DNA of 64,000 nucleotides from Cucumibacter marinus DSM 18995 (GCF_000429865.1 NZ_AUCR01000011.1:62001-126000), one strand, 5' to 3'. Shown: positions 9,013-22,734, numbered from the stretch's first letter. The notes: a model not told the origin generated them from the letters alone. Numbers and translations: made by a program.

Positions 9013-9879
9013 ATGAGCGCCAGCGTCGCCTATAAAAAGATGAACGGACTTGGGAATGATTTTGTCGTGTTCGATGCGCGGCAGAAGCCGGTCAAGCTGA
9101 GCGCCGACCAGATTCGCCGTGTGGCCGACCGTGAAAAGGGAATCGGCTGCGACCAGGTGATCGTGATCTCTCCGCCGCGTTCGGACGGGGTCGATGCGAT
9201 GATGCTGATCTATAATGCGGAAGGTGGCGAGGTCGATGCCTGTGGCAATGCCACGCGCTGCATCGCCGCGCAGCTGAGCGACGAAACCGGCCGTGCCGAT
9301 ACGGTCATCGAGACCAATGCCGGGGTCTTGCGCGCGCATCGCGACGGTGATCTCGTCAGCGTCGATATGGGCACGCCCAAGCTCGACTGGGAACAGATCC
9401 CCCTGGCCGAAGAGTTCCGCGACACCCGCGGGATCGAATTGCAGATCGGGCCGATCGATGCGCCGGTGCTGCATACGCCTTCGGTGGTCAATGTCGGCAA
9501 TCCGCATGCGATCTTCTGGGTCAAGGACCTCGATGCCTATGATCTGGGGCGGTTGGGGCCGCTGCTCGAAAACCACCCGATCTTTCCCGAGCGGGCCAAT
9601 ATTTCGCTGGCGCGGATCGACAGCCCGACCGAAATCACCATCCGGGTCTGGGAACGCGGGGCGGGGCTGACCCGGGCCTGCGGTACCGCTGCCTGTGCGG
9701 TGGGGGTTGCGGCGGTGCGCAAGCAGTTCACCGAGCGCAAGGTGACCGTCAACCTGCCCGGCGGTCCGCTGGTCATCGAATGGCGGGACGAGGACGGTCA
9801 CGTGATCATGTCCGGCCCGTTCTCGTTTGACGGCGAGGGTGAACTGGCGCCCGATTTCTTTGCGGAGAGCGCGGCATGA
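9013..9879 (+). CDS. dapF: DapF, diaminopimelate epimerase
   Basis: DapF interconverts LL- and meso-diaminopimelate for lysine and peptidoglycan synthesis by a two-cysteine mechanism. Both catalytic cysteines are present: C77 in EVDACGNATRC and C223 in TRACGTAACAVG. The N-terminus KMNGLGNDFVVFD is diagnostic. I chose the ATG at 9013, with CAGGAA just upstream, over an in-frame codon 14 residues earlier. The stop overlaps mtaB as ATGA. The dapF-mtaB-ftsY order is common in Hyphomicrobiales. Confidence 0.97.
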   Translation: MSASVAYKKMNGLGNDFVVFDARQKPVKLSADQIRRVADREKGIGCDQVIVISPPRSDGVDAMMLIYNAEGGEVDACGNATRCIAAQLSDETGRADTVIETNAGVLRAHRDGDLVSVDMGTPKLDWEQIPLAEEFRDTRGIELQIGPIDAPVLHTPSVVNVGNPHAIFWVKDLDAYDLGRLGPLLENHPIFPERANISLARIDSPTEITIRVWERGAGLTRACGTAACAVGVAAVRKQFTERKVTVNLPGGPLVIEWRDEDGHVIMSGPFSFDGEGELAPDFFAESAA

Positions 9880-11144
9880 GTGTGCGCACGCTCACCTTTG
9901 GCTGCCGGCTCAACTTCTTTGAGTCAGAGGTTATCAAGGACCAGGCGGAAAAGGCCGGGCTGGACGATGTAATCGTGGTCAATTCCTGTGCCGTGACCGC
10001 AGAAGCGGTGCGTCAGACCCGCCAGGCGATCCGCAAGGCGCGGCGCGACAATCCGGAAACCCGGATCGTCGTCACCGGCTGTGCGGCGCAGACCGAGGCT
10101 GCGACCTTCGCCGAAATGGCCGAGGTCGATGCGGTGATCGGCAATGCCGAGAAGATGACCGAGACCGCCTATAAGGGCCTCGACTTCTCGCTCGAGGGCG
10201 AAGCCAAGATCCTCGTCAATGACATCATGGCTGTGCGCGAGACTGCCGAACACATGATTGACGGGTTCGACGGGCGGGCCCGGGCGTTTGTTCAGGTGCA
10301 GAACGGGTGCGATCATCGCTGCACCTTCTGCATTATCCCTTATGGGCGCGGGCCATCGCGGTCGGTGCCGATGGGGGCGGTGGTCGACCAGATCAAGCGG
10401 CTTGTCGCCAATGGCATCGGCGAGGTGGTGCTGACCGGGGTCGACATCACCTCTTATGGCGGCGATCTTCCGGGCACGCCAAGCCTTGGCAAATTGACCC
10501 AGTCCATCCTCAGGCATGTGCCGGATCTTCAGCGGCTGCGCATCTCCTCGATCGATTCCATCGAGGCGGACGAGGCCCTGTTCGAGGTGATCTCCGGGGA
10601 GCGACGGCTGATGCCGCATCTGCATCTCTCGCTGCAGTCGGGCGACGACATGATCCTCAAGCGCATGAAGCGCCGGCATCTGCGCGGGGATACGCTCGAC
10701 TTTGTGCACAAGGCGCGCGAATTGCGGCCCGACATGGTGTTCGGTGCCGATATCATTGCCGGTTTCCCGACCGAAACCGAGGAGATGTTCGAAAACTCGA
10801 TGAAGATCGTCTCGGAGGCCGGGCTCACCTATCTGCATGTCTTTCCCTATTCGAAGCGCCAGGGGACGCCGGCCGCGCGTATTCCGAACCAGGTTTCCAA
10901 GGCCGTTGCCAAGCAACGCGCGGCGCGATTGCGTGCGCTCGGCGAACAGCAGTTCGAGGCGCTTTGCATGAGCCGAATCGGACAGAGCGAAAATGTTCTC
11001 ATCGAGCGCGAAGGGCTGGGGCGCACCGAGCAGTTCGTGCCGGTGAAGCTTTCGGCCGGGCAGCCGGGCGATATCGTCGCGGTCGATATCGTGGGCACCG
11101 AGGCCGGCGGCCTGATCGGCGAAATCCGGAAAAAGGCGGCCTGA
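9876..11144 (+). CDS. mtaB: MtaB, tRNA t6A37 methylthiotransferase
   Basis: A radical-SAM methylthiotransferase that converts t6A37 to ms2t6A37 in tRNAs reading ANN codons. The N-terminal MTTase domain holds three cluster cysteines ([32 protein letters not shown]). The radical-SAM cluster motif is C145-x3-C149-x2-C152 in [21 protein letters not shown]-terminal TRAM domain ends the 422 residues. GCRLN separates MtaB from MiaB and RimO. It is coupled to dapF by a 4-nt overlap. Confidence 0.94.
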   Translation: MSVRTLTFGCRLNFFESEVIKDQAEKAGLDDVIVVNSCAVTAEAVRQTRQAIRKARRDNPETRIVVTGCAAQTEAATFAEMAEVDAVIGNAEKMTETAYKGLDFSLEGEAKILVNDIMAVRETAEHMIDGFDGRARAFVQVQNGCDHRCTFCIIPYGRGPSRSVPMGAVVDQIKRLVANGIGEVVLTGVDITSYGGDLPGTPSLGKLTQSILRHVPDLQRLRISSIDSIEADEALFEVISGERRLMPHLHLSLQSGDDMILKRMKRRHLRGDTLDFVHKARELRPDMVFGADIIAGFPTETEEMFENSMKIVSEAGLTYLHVFPYSKRQGTPAARIPNQVSKAVAKQRAARLRALGEQQFEALCMSRIGQSENVLIEREGLGRTEQFVPVKLSAGQPGDIVAVDIVGTEAGGLIGEIRKKAA

Positions 11145-11172
11145 CGGCCCGATCCATCCGCTACGGGGTAGT

Positions 11173-12545
<1,373 letters not shown>

Positions 12546-12549
<4 letters not shown>

Positions 12550-13646
12550 TCGACAGAAATCTGATGAATGACTGCCAGCACTTTTTGAGCGGGCATGGCG
12601 TTCAATCGATGAAAGACCGCCTGACGGCGCTGGCCAACAGCCCGCACGCCGAAGGCGGCGAGGATTTCTACGGGGAAAGCGCGGCGGTGAAAGCCTTGAC
12701 CGACCGGGTCACGGGACTGACAGGCCAGCAAAAAACGATCTTTGTGCCCAAAGGCATGATCGCCCAGATGGCTGCGCTTCGGGTGCACACCGCGCGGACC
12801 GGGCGGCCAAGCGTCGCGATCCACCGGCTCAGCCATTTCGATTTCGACGAGATGGGGGCGCTCGAGCGATTGCACGGGCTCACCATCCTGCGCACCGGCT
12901 CGCCGCAGAACCCGTTCACCGTCGCCGATCTCGACGCGCTGGGGGAAAAGCCGGGTGTCGTCTCGGTCGAACTGCCCTTGCGGCGCGCCGGCTACCGGCT
13001 GACCCCGCTCGATGATCTGCGCGCGATTGCGGCCTGGTGCCGGGCCTGGGATGTGCCGCTGCATATCGATGGCGCGCGCGGCTGGGGCGCCGCGGTTGCC
13101 TATGATCTCGAACTCAGCGAAATCGCAGGGCTCGCGGATTCCCTTTATCTGAGCTTTTACAAGGAACTCGGCGGGATGGGCGGGTGCACGCTTGGGGGTG
13201 AGCGCGCCTTTATCGAAGAGGCCAGGCCCTGGATCGAACGCCATGGCGGGCTGATTTTCCGCGCCTTTCCCTATGCCATTGCGGCACAGGAGGGAATGGA
13301 CGCGCATCTGGGCCGGCTGGGTGAGTACCAGGCGATGGCGCGCAAGATCGCCCAGTCGATCAATGTGACCGAAGACATGCATACCGAGCCGATGGTGCCG
13401 CATACTGGCGGATTCCAGATCGTTCTCGATGTGCCGCCGGCCGCCGCCGAAGCAGCTCTCGAAGAATTGACGCGTGAAAGCGGGGTCTGGCTGACCGCCG
13501 GTTTCTATGAGCGCCGTAACGAGAATGAATGCGCCTTCGACGTTGAAATCGGTGCCGCCGCGGCCGCGATGACCCATGGGCAATGGGTAGCCCATCTGGC
13601 GACGCTGGTGGCCAAGGCCAAGGAAAAGGCCGCCTCTACCGCATAG
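12546..13646 (+). CDS. Threonine-aldolase-like PLP enzyme (beta-eliminating lyase family)
   Basis: A 366-residue fold-type I PLP enzyme. [14 protein letters not shown] holds the cofactor-pairing aspartate and [17 protein letters not shown] the presumed Schiff-base lysine K206. The family includes low-specificity L-threonine aldolases that release glycine and acetaldehyde, but the region before the lysine (SFYKELGG) differs from the classical SxSKGLGAP, so the substrate may differ. It overlaps ftsY by 4 nt although no functional link is known. Confidence 0.75.
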
Positions 13647-13723
13647 GCTGCGCTCTTGACCCGACCACTTGACCCGGCTCTGGGGGGCGTCCATATCGGG
13701 GGCAACCGCCGAAGGGACCGTTC

Positions 13724-14401
13724 ATGAGCGACACCGAGACCAAGAGCAAAGCCGATGAAGAGGTCAACTGGGAGACCCTCAAGCCCCAATTGACCAAGCT
13801 GGCGCTCGAACTTGGGCCGCTCATCCTGTTCTTTCTCGCCAATGCGCGCGGTGAGAGCCTGATCGATGCCTTCCCCTCGCTCAAGAGCGTGTTCCCCGAG
13901 CCGATCTTTCTTGCCACCGGCGTATTCATGGTGGCCATGGTCGTCTCGCTGGTCCTGTCGAAGCTTTTGCTCAAGCGCATCGCGGTGATGCCGCTCGTGA
14001 CAGGTGTCGTTGTGCTGGTGTTTGGCGGGCTGACGCTGTGGCTGCAGGACGACACCTTCATCAAGATGAAGCCGACCATCGTCAACATCCTGTTCGGCGG
14101 CACATTGCTGGCCGGCCTGCCCTTCGGGCTGGTGCTGCTGCGCTATGTGTTCGGGGACGTCTACAAGCTCACCGAACAGGGCTGGCTGATCCTGACCTGG
14201 CGCTGGGGCGTGTTCTTCCTGGTGCTGGCGGTGCTCAACGAAATCGTGTGGCGCAATTTCTCGACCGATTTCTGGGTCGCCTTCAAGGTTTGGGGGATCG
14301 CCCCGATCACGCTTGTTTTCTCGCTGGCCCAACTCGGCGTCTTGAGCCGGCACGCGGTTGAAAGCGACAAACCCGAGGCGCAGACCGACTCGTCGGTCTG
14401 A
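13724..14401 (+). CDS. yciB: YciB / inner-membrane septation protein A
   Basis: A 225-residue polytopic membrane protein with about five hydrophobic segments. [46 protein letters not shown] and [21 protein letters not shown] are the conserved YciB landmarks. The family affects septation and envelope integrity in enterics and intracellular spread in Shigella (IspZ); its biochemical activity is unknown. A charged cytoplasmic N-terminus precedes the first helix. It is last in the dapF-ftsY group and converges on ccmG across 34 bp. Confidence 0.93.
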   Translation: MSDTETKSKADEEVNWETLKPQLTKLALELGPLILFFLANARGESLIDAFPSLKSVFPEPIFLATGVFMVAMVVSLVLSKLLLKRIAVMPLVTGVVVLVFGGLTLWLQDDTFIKMKPTIVNILFGGTLLAGLPFGLVLLRYVFGDVYKLTEQGWLILTWRWGVFFLVLAVLNEIVWRNFSTDFWVAFKVWGIAPITLVFSLAQLGVLSRHAVESDKPEAQTDSSV

Positions 14402-14435
14402 GCGCCAATCCCGCCCTCACCAAGTGATTGATCGT

Positions 14436-14993
14436 CTAGCTGCCGGCTGATGCCGATGCCGTTTTCGCGTCTTCAATCGCGGGGATGAGGCTGTTGGCAT
14501 AACTTTCTTCAGATATCGGGCCGGTGTGCTTATAGGTGATGACCCCTTCGTTATTGACGACGAAGGTCTCCGGCACGCCATAGACCCCCCAGTCGATCGA
14601 GGCGCGGCGGTCCCGGTCAGAACCCACGGCATCAAAAGGATTGCCGAGTTCGTCGAGAAAGCGTTTGGCGTTTTCCGGCGGGTCGTTCTGGTTGATGCCG
14701 TAAAGGGTGATGTCATCGCGGGTAGCGAGACGCATCAGCATCGGGTGCTCGATTCGGCAGGGACCACACCATGATCCCCAGACATTGACGACAGAGACGC
14801 CATTGCCCCTGAGATCGGCGGTTGCAAAGCCGGGCTGCGGCAGGGTTTCGACCCTGGCGAGGTCGAATTCGGGCACCGGCTTGTTGATCAGCGCCGAGGG
14901 CACGAAATTCGGATCGCGGCCGATCTGACTGGCGAATACGGCAAACAGGGCGGCGACAACCACCAGCGGAATCAGAACGAGGACGTAGCGCAT
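14436..14993 (-). CDS. ccmG: CcmG/DsbE, thiol:disulfide oxidoreductase for cytochrome c maturation
   Basis: A membrane-anchored periplasmic thioredoxin-like protein that keeps the CXXCH cysteines of apocytochrome c reduced. One N-terminal anchor (about residues 3-22) is followed by the active site WCGPC with C76 and C79, and the cis-proline region YGVPETFVVN. The true start is the ATG reading MRYVLVLIPLVVV, which overlaps the ccmD stop; an upstream extension of that frame lies in other genes. It is last in ccmABCDG. Confidence 0.95.
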   Translation of the reverse strand: MRYVLVLIPLVVVAALFAVFASQIGRDPNFVPSALINKPVPEFDLARVETLPQPGFATADLRGNGVSVVNVWGSWCGPCRIEHPMLMRLATRDDITLYGINQNDPPENAKRFLDELGNPFDAVGSDRDRRASIDWGVYGVPETFVVNNEGVITYKHTGPISEESYANSLIPAIEDAKTASASAGS

Positions 14994-15193
14994 CAGGGGG
15001 TTCCGGTCTCCGGTCCGGCCTGCGTTTCGGCACGGGCCGAGCGGCGGCGGATACCGCGGGCCTCGAGGGCCGCAAGCTTGAGGCGCTGACGCCGGGCGTC
15101 GAACGCGACCCAGACGATCACCGCCAGGATAAGACCCAGGCTCATGGCATAGGCGGTGGCCACGTAGTCCCAATGCATGCCGGCTTCGATCAT
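14993..15193 (-). CDS. ccmD: CcmD, small heme exporter subunit
   Basis: A 66-residue single-span membrane protein, MIEAGMHWDYVATAYAMSLG, with a helix rich in Ala, Leu, Ile and Val followed by the basic tail FDARRQRLKLAALEARG. CcmD helps release holo-CcmE from CcmABC in the heme-handling complex. Its ATG overlaps the ccmC stop by 4 nt and its stop overlaps the ccmG start. Confidence 0.92.
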   Translation of the reverse strand: MIEAGMHWDYVATAYAMSLGLILAVIVWVAFDARRQRLKLAALEARGIRRRSARAETQAGPETGTP

Positions 15194-15972
15194 CGGGCGG
15201 GCTCCGGGCTGGGGGCAGCGCCCCGGTTCATCGCCGCCTGGCGCTGCATGGCGGCGACGCGCCGGCGCATGATCTCGGTGCGCATGGACACGACCTGAAG
15301 CGTCGCGAACAGGAAGGAAAAGGCGAACAGGTTGACGAAAAGCGGGGTCAGCAATTCGAGCGGCATTTTCGGCCCTTCGGCAGTGAAGACGCTGGCCGGC
15401 TGATGCAGGGTCGACCACCATTCGACCGAATAATGGATCACCACCAGATTGACGACACCGATGAGGGTGAAGACCGCAATGATACGGCCGGCGCGATGCT
15501 GATCCTCAAAGGTGAACCACATGGCGATAATGCCGAGATAGATGAGGAAATGCAGCAGCATGGAGGTCAGCCGCCCGTCCCAGACCCAGCCCGTGCCCCA
15601 GGTGGGAATGCCCCAGACGATGCCGGTCAAAAGCGCAATTGCGGTGAAGATGGCGCCGAGCGGGGCGGCGGATTTGGCTGCGACATCGGCGAGCGGATGG
15701 CGCCAGACAAGCGTTCCGAAAGCAGCGACAGCCATGACTCCGTAGCACATCATCGACAGCCAGGCGTTGGGCACATGCATATACATGATGCGAACGGTCT
15801 CACCCATCTGGTAGTCGGCGGGCGAGGCGACGAGCGCGAGGTAAAGCCCGATGGCGAACAGGATCACGGTCAGTCCCGCCAGCGGCCAGACCAGATAGCG
15901 CGACCAGACGAGAAACTGGCCGGGATGGGCCAGTCTCGAAAAGAAGCCGGGGCTTTTCGTCTCACTCGTCAT
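15190..15972 (-). CDS. ccmC: CcmC, heme-presenting membrane protein
   Basis: CcmC presents heme to the chaperone CcmE on the periplasmic side. The tryptophan-rich signature WGIPTWGTGWVWDGRLTS (WWD domain) is intact, and the flanking heme-ligand histidines appear in YMHVPNAWLSM and FLIYLGII/QHRAGRI-type contexts. About six membrane helices fill 260 residues. It sits between ccmB and ccmD. Confidence 0.95.
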   Translation of the reverse strand: MTSETKSPGFFSRLAHPGQFLVWSRYLVWPLAGLTVILFAIGLYLALVASPADYQMGETVRIMYMHVPNAWLSMMCYGVMAVAAFGTLVWRHPLADVAAKSAAPLGAIFTAIALLTGIVWGIPTWGTGWVWDGRLTSMLLHFLIYLGIIAMWFTFEDQHRAGRIIAVFTLIGVVNLVVIHYSVEWWSTLHQPASVFTAEGPKMPLELLTPLFVNLFAFSFLFATLQVVSMRTEIMRRRVAAMQRQAAMNRGAAPSPEPAR

Positions 15973-15989
15973 GATGGGCCCAAATTCTC

Positions 15990-16652
15990 CTATTCGCTCC
16001 CGAGCCGCAATGTATAGGCGGCGATAAAGGGCGTGAAGGCGGTTGCCAGAAGCGCAATGCCGGCCAGGAACCAGAAGGCAGCATCCGCCGAACCCGGCGC
16101 GGTATCGTCAAGCGCGCCGACAGCGAAAATAAGGGTGGGCAGGCAAAGCGGCAAGACAAGGATGGGGGCCAGCAGCCCGCCGCGTCGTAACGTCACCGTG
16201 ACCGCCGCGCCGATGGCGCCGAACGAGATGAGTGCCGGCGTGCCGAGCAAAAGGACGATCAGGGTGCGCCCCAGAAGCGCCGGCGGCAGGTTGAGCATGA
16301 AGCCCATCAGCGGGGTTGCCAGCAAAAGCGGCAGGGCGGTGGTCAGCCATTGGGCGATCATCTTGGCAAACACAACGGCCTCGAGCGGCAGATGGCCGAA
16401 GCGCATGGCCGCCAGCGTGCCGTCTTCATGGTCGGCCCGGAACAGCCGGTCGATGGCCAGGAGCAGCGCCAGCAGGATTGCGGTCATGATGATGGCCGGG
16501 GCGAGCCGGGTCAGAAGCGGGCGGTCCGGGCCGATGGCGAAAGGCAGGACAATGCCGATCAGGGCAAAGAACAGGACGACGGTGAGCACATCCCCGCCGA
16601 CCCGGGCGGCGAGAGTCAGATCGCGGCGGATAAGGGCGACAAAACCGCTCAC
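15990..16652 (-). CDS. ccmB: CcmB, heme exporter membrane subunit
   Basis: The membrane subunit of the CcmAB ATPase, with about six helices and the conserved RRDLTLAAR start and FREDHEDGTL-like segment (RADHEDGTLAAMRFGHLPLE). The GTG start overlaps the ccmA stop as GTGA, which fixes the start and leaves 220 residues, the usual length. Upstream in-frame sequence belongs to ccmA in another frame. Confidence 0.93.
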   Translation of the reverse strand: MSGFVALIRRDLTLAARVGGDVLTVVLFFALIGIVLPFAIGPDRPLLTRLAPAIIMTAILLALLLAIDRLFRADHEDGTLAAMRFGHLPLEAVVFAKMIAQWLTTALPLLLATPLMGFMLNLPPALLGRTLIVLLLGTPALISFGAIGAAVTVTLRRGGLLAPILVLPLCLPTLIFAVGALDDTAPGSADAAFWFLAGIALLATAFTPFIAAYTLRLGSE

Positions 16653-17362
16653 TGGAGTTGCCTCCCGGCGAGGGTCAGCGTGGTGACCGTCGTCGTCTCG
16701 GGCAGAGCGATGGGCAGATGAGTGGCGGCGATGACCAGCCCGCCCATCTCGATCTGGCGGGCGATCAGCCCTGCGACCCATGCTTCGCCGGCGGCATCGA
16801 GCCCGGCGGTCGGCTCGTCGAGCAGCCAGACGGGGCGGGCAGCGACCAAAAGCCGCGCCAGGCCGAGGCGTCGTGTTTGACCCTGGGAGAGGACGCCTGC
16901 CTCGATATCCTCGAGGCCGTCGAGTCCGGCGGCGAAGGCGGCTTCATCGGGATCGCCTGTGCCGCCATAGAGCGTTCTCCAGAAACCGAGATTTTCGCTG
17001 ACCGTCAGGCTGGGCTTCACCGCGGAAAGGTGCCCGAGCATGTGCAGGTAATGGGTGAGGGGGATTTCGGGATCGCAATCGAGCCATTCGATCTGCCCGG
17101 AAAACGGGCGGAAAAGCCCGGCCAGGGCCCCCAGAAGCGTCGACTTACCGGCGCCGTTCGGACCGCGCAGCAGGATCGCCTCGCCGGGGCCGGCGTTCAG
17201 ATCGAGGCCGGTGAAAACCGCGAAATCACCGCGATGGCATTCGAGGCTGCGCACCGCCAGCCGCGGACAGCCGAGCGCGAAAGCGGGCGGAAACGCGCTC
17301 GAACCGGGGGCCATTTCGGGCTGATCCGGGCCGTTTGCGCCCGGAATGGCGGTCTTTGTCAT
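16649..17362 (-). CDS. ccmA: CcmA, ATP-binding subunit of the heme exporter
   Basis: An ABC ATPase of 237 residues with Walker [12 protein letters not shown], signature [15 protein letters not shown] and Walker [14 protein letters not shown]. With CcmB it drives release of holo-CcmE during cytochrome c maturation. The first roughly 35 residues are proline- and alanine-rich and not typical, so the ATG 16 codons downstream (MAPGSSAF) may be the real start. It is the first gene of ccmABCDG and divergent from acnA. Confidence 0.93.
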   Translation of the reverse strand: MTKTAIPGANGPDQPEMAPGSSAFPPAFALGCPRLAVRSLECHRGDFAVFTGLDLNAGPGEAILLRGPNGAGKSTLLGALAGLFRPFSGQIEWLDCDPEIPLTHYLHMLGHLSAVKPSLTVSENLGFWRTLYGGTGDPDEAAFAAGLDGLEDIEAGVLSQGQTRRLGLARLLVAARPVWLLDEPTAGLDAAGEAWVAGLIARQIEMGGLVIAATHLPIALPETTTVTTLTLAGRQLQ

Positions 17363-17523
17363 GGCGCCGAGTGTTACGGGACAACGTTAAGCACTGGCAA
17401 GCGCATTCTAATTTCACTATAAGGCGCCCAAGTTGGCTGCCGCCCGGGCGGGGCAGGTCAGTTGTGGGCCCAGATCCGCTCGCGCCATGCCTCTCGGTCC
17501 ACGCTAACCGGATAGGCCACACC

Positions 17524-20268
<2,745 letters not shown>

Positions 20269-20293
20269 CCTGGACCCGATTTGCGGGGATGAA

Positions 20294-20324
20294 AGGGCGC
20301 GTTCCTATGGGACGTGCCCTTTTT
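20294..20324 (+). terminator. Terminator of acnA
   Basis: A 12-bp stem with two G-T pairs (AGGGCGCGTTCC with GGGACGTGCCCT) and a 3-nt loop is followed by five T, 26 bp after the acnA stop. Confidence 0.88.
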
Positions 20325-20446
20325 GTGTTCGGATGCCAGTCGGCACGGCGGAGATTTCACTGTTAAGCAACGGGCTTAACCCTCAACCCGATTTTTCACC
20401 CTAAAGTGACTGGCAGGTGAAGCGTGATGCCCCTAAATCAAAGCCC

Positions 20447-21208
20447 ATGACACGATCCACAAGCCCAGTTGCCGTCCTCGCCGCCGCCATGCTTGCGGGG
20501 CTCGTGACGGCATTTTCGGCCCTGCCTGTGCAGGCAGAGGCCATCAAGGCGCAGCCGCGTGCGGTGGCGGAACTGTTCACCTCCCAGGGGTGCTCCTCCT
20601 GTCCGCCGGCGGATGCGGTTCTGAAGACCATTGGCGGGCGCGAGGACGTGTTGGCGCTCGCCTATCACGTCGATTACTGGGACTATATCGGCTGGGCCGA
20701 TACGTTCGGGTCCGAACGCTATTCCGACCTGCAGCGCGGCTATGCCCGCAGCTTCGAAGAACACCGGATTTACACCCCGCAGCTGGTGGTGAACGGCCAG
20801 GACCATGTTATCGGGTCGCGCGGCGCGGAAGTGAATGCCCAGATCCGGGGCGCTTCGCTCGACGTGCCGGTGGGGCTGAGCGTTCATGAGGGCATCCTCG
20901 ATATTTCCGTGCCCGGAGATGCGGGGCATGCGGATGAGCGCGAAGTGATGGTCTGGCTCATTCCCTACCGGCAGCAGGCGGAGGTGGCGGTGGAGCGCGG
21001 TGAAAACCGCGGCAAGACCCTGACCTATACCCATATCGTGACCGGGCGGACCCCGCTCGGCATGTGGGATGCGGACAAGGGTGCGACCATGCGCCTTCCG
21101 CTCGCCGATATCCTGATGGATGAGGCTGACGGGGTCGCGGTACTGGTGCAGTGCGAAAAGGGCGGATTGCCCGGTGAAGTGATCGGCGCGGCAGCGATCG
21201 AATTCTGA
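20447..21208 (+). CDS. DUF1223 secreted thioredoxin-like protein
   Basis: A 253-residue protein starting MTRSTSPVAVLAAAMLAGLV, a clear signal peptide ending near ALPVQAEA. The mature part opens with the DUF1223 landmark AELFTSQGCSSCPPADAVL, a CSSC redox-like pair in a thioredoxin-like fold, then YHVDYWDYIGWADTFG and QLVVNGQDHVIGS. The family is common in alphaproteobacteria and its function is unknown; an envelope redox role is inference. A GTG start 10 codons upstream would put charged residues before the signal. Confidence 0.85.
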   Translation: MTRSTSPVAVLAAAMLAGLVTAFSALPVQAEAIKAQPRAVAELFTSQGCSSCPPADAVLKTIGGREDVLALAYHVDYWDYIGWADTFGSERYSDLQRGYARSFEEHRIYTPQLVVNGQDHVIGSRGAEVNAQIRGASLDVPVGLSVHEGILDISVPGDAGHADEREVMVWLIPYRQQAEVAVERGENRGKTLTYTHIVTGRTPLGMWDADKGATMRLPLADILMDEADGVAVLVQCEKGGLPGEVIGAAAIEF

Positions 21209-21234
21209 ACTCGCCGCATCGCTGAATGATCTGC

Positions 21235-21259
21235 GCCGCTCCTTTGGGGCGGCGTTTTC
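21235..21259 (+). terminator. Terminator of the DUF1223 gene
   Basis: A 9-bp stem (CGCCGCTCC with GGGGCGGCG, one G-T pair) and a 3-nt loop is followed by TTTT, 26 bp after the stop codon. Confidence 0.8.
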
Positions 21260-21322
21260 ATGTTTGCCGGCGCTCGGATTCGTTCAACATCAGACGCAAT
21301 CGCCAAGCGGACCCACCTTGTT

Positions 21323-21392
21323 GTTTTGTCGCGTTTCCGAACGGTGAACCGGTATCCATCCCGGTTCGAGCCGGGTGACATGCTTCACCTTG
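21323..21392 (+). repeat. Dispersed intergenic palindrome, copy 1 (degenerate 3' end)
   Basis: This element begins TTGTCGCGTTTCCGAACGGT and continues through GAACCGGTATCCATCCC and TGACATGCTTCACCT. It matches the copy at 24411-24487 (inverted) and the shorter copy at 29190-29248. The last part, GATACGCGC instead of GGAAACGCTC, is diverged. It resembles the rhizobial intergenic mosaic/REP class. Confidence 0.8.
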
Positions 21393-21402
21393 ATACGCGC
21401 AC

Positions 21403-21530
21403 AAAAAAAGCGCTCCCGAGAGACCCGGGAGCGCTTGAAATCGACGTGAAGGGTGCCGACCCGCCGGACGCATTCAAGTTGGGGGCTCATATCGTCCGGG
21501 GGCCGGCCACTGGAGGCAGACTATTGGATA
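21403..21530 (-). ncRNA. Candidate structured small RNA with terminator
   Basis: No plausible minus-strand gene ends here, yet a strong minus-strand terminator does: an 11-bp perfect stem (21408-21418 with 21426-21436) followed by seven T. Upstream lies a second hairpin, 15 bp with one bulged base, made by 21493-21507 and 21455-21470 around a 22-nt loop. This is the layout of a free-standing small RNA of about 120-130 nt. The 5' end is a guess. I cannot assign a family from memory. Confidence 0.6.
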
Positions 21531-21717
21531 GCCGGGATTTCAGGCGCCCGAAGGGTCTATTTGTGGCGACAAAGGGGCAATTTCGCGGCGCGTTTAAACG
21601 CGCTGTCGGGGCTCTCTCACGGCCTGTGTGACGGGCTCGTGACACCGGTCTTGCATGCGCGCCGATTTGCTCCCATCATAATCTCGGATTCGATCTTTCC
21701 GAAGGGGTTTCAGCGCA

Positions 21718-22110
21718 TTGGCCGATTCGCGTTCGCCCGGTTCAATCACACCGCTTCACGAGGCCCGTTCCGGACCGTCCAGCAAGGCCAAGTCCAGACA
21801 CTCGCCCACACCCCTGCCGGTTACCTTTGACCGCAGGGAACTTTCGCTGATCCTCACCCTTTATGGCCGAAAGGTCGCGCAAGGCGAGTGGCGTGATTAC
21901 GCCATGGATTTCCTCAAGGACAAGGCGCTGTTTTCGATTCACAAGCGGACCAGCGAGATGCCGCTCTATGTGATCGAAAAGAACCCTGCGCTGCAGCGCA
22001 AGCAGGGTCAGTATCTCATTACCAATATGACCGGGCGGGTGCTCAAGCGCGGGCATGATCTCGCCCAGGTGCTCAAGGTGCTCGACCATGACCTCGTCGT
22101 GGTGAAATAG
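21718..22110 (+). CDS. DUF2794 family protein
   Basis: A small cytoplasmic protein of 130 residues whose core PVTFDRRELSLILTLYGRKV, WRDYAMDFLKDKALFSI and KRTSEMPLYVIEKNP is the alphaproteobacterial DUF2794 family. The function is unknown. The frame opens at TTG behind AAGGGG; the first 35 residues are low-complexity linker, and no in-frame ATG precedes the conserved core, so a non-ATG start is required. It stands alone, next to the small RNA candidate on the opposite strand. Confidence 0.8.
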   Translation: MADSRSPGSITPLHEARSGPSSKAKSRHSPTPLPVTFDRRELSLILTLYGRKVAQGEWRDYAMDFLKDKALFSIHKRTSEMPLYVIEKNPALQRKQGQYLITNMTGRVLKRGHDLAQVLKVLDHDLVVVK

Positions 22111-22134
22111 GCAAGGCTGCTGTCTGGGCGGGCT

Positions 22135-22635
22135 CTAGAGCCCTCGCTGCATATGCACAATGCCGAGCCAGCGCTCAAACTTGAAGCCGAGCTCGGGAAA
22201 GGTCCCAAGGGTCTCGAATCCGAATTTCTCATGCAGGCGAATCGAGGCCGTCGTGCCCTCGGTGATGATGCCGATCATCTGATGGAATCCGGCCTTGCGG
22301 CTGCGCTCGATCAGTTCTGCAAGCATGGCGGTGCCGGCGCCTCTGCCGGTTTCCTCAGGGTCGAGATAGATCGAATCCTCGCAGGCAAAGCGATAGGCCG
22401 GGCGCGGCCGGTAGGTCGAGGCATAGGCATAGCCGATAATGCGGCCGTCACGCTCGCCAACGAAATAGGGGTGACCCTTTTCGCGCATGGCGTCGATCCG
22501 CGCGGCCATCTCGGCCTCGTCAGGGGGTTCCAGCTCGAAGGTGATGACGGTGTGCTCGACATAGTGCCGGTAGATCGCGGTGATGGCAGGCACGTCGTGA
22601 GGGGTGGGGTCGCGCAGGATGAGGTCGCCGGACAA
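22135..22635 (-). CDS. GNAT acetyltransferase, phosphinothricin/methionine-sulfoximine type
   Basis: A 166-residue GNAT of the PAT/MddA type, which N-acetylates phosphinothricin-like or methionine-derivative amino acids. Landmarks are YRHYVEHTVITFELEPP, YAYASTYRPRPAYRFACEDS, the acetyl-CoA loop DPEETGRGAGTAMLAELIE and HEKFGFETLGTFPELGFKF. I place the start at TTG with GGAG 6 nt upstream, because a rho-independent terminator of the preceding unit lies in any longer frame. The natural substrate is unknown. Confidence 0.82.
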   Translation of the reverse strand: MSGDLILRDPTPHDVPAITAIYRHYVEHTVITFELEPPDEAEMAARIDAMREKGHPYFVGERDGRIIGYAYASTYRPRPAYRFACEDSIYLDPEETGRGAGTAMLAELIERSRKAGFHQMIGIITEGTTASIRLHEKFGFETLGTFPELGFKFERWLGIVHMQRGL

Positions 22636-22650
22636 GGCATGCTCCGAATG

Positions 22651-22678
22651 AAAAGGCCGCGGAGAAGATCCGCGGCCT
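22651..22678 (-). terminator. Terminator upstream of the GNAT gene (minus strand)
   Basis: A 10-bp perfect stem (AGGCCGCGGA with TCCGCGGCCT, loop of 5) is followed on the minus strand by TTTT. It ends transcripts coming from the ybhL-family gene and argues against a longer GNAT reading frame. Confidence 0.75.
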
Positions 22679-22734
22679 GATCTTTGATGATTTCGCAGGA
22701 ACAGCGCAAGCGGTGGTTCCGCTTCGACCCTTGG

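Noticed and set aside
21260-21631. Plus-strand frame of 123 codons in the gap before the DUF2794 gene
   Set aside because: It spans the dispersed repeat and the terminator hairpin and has no homologous look.
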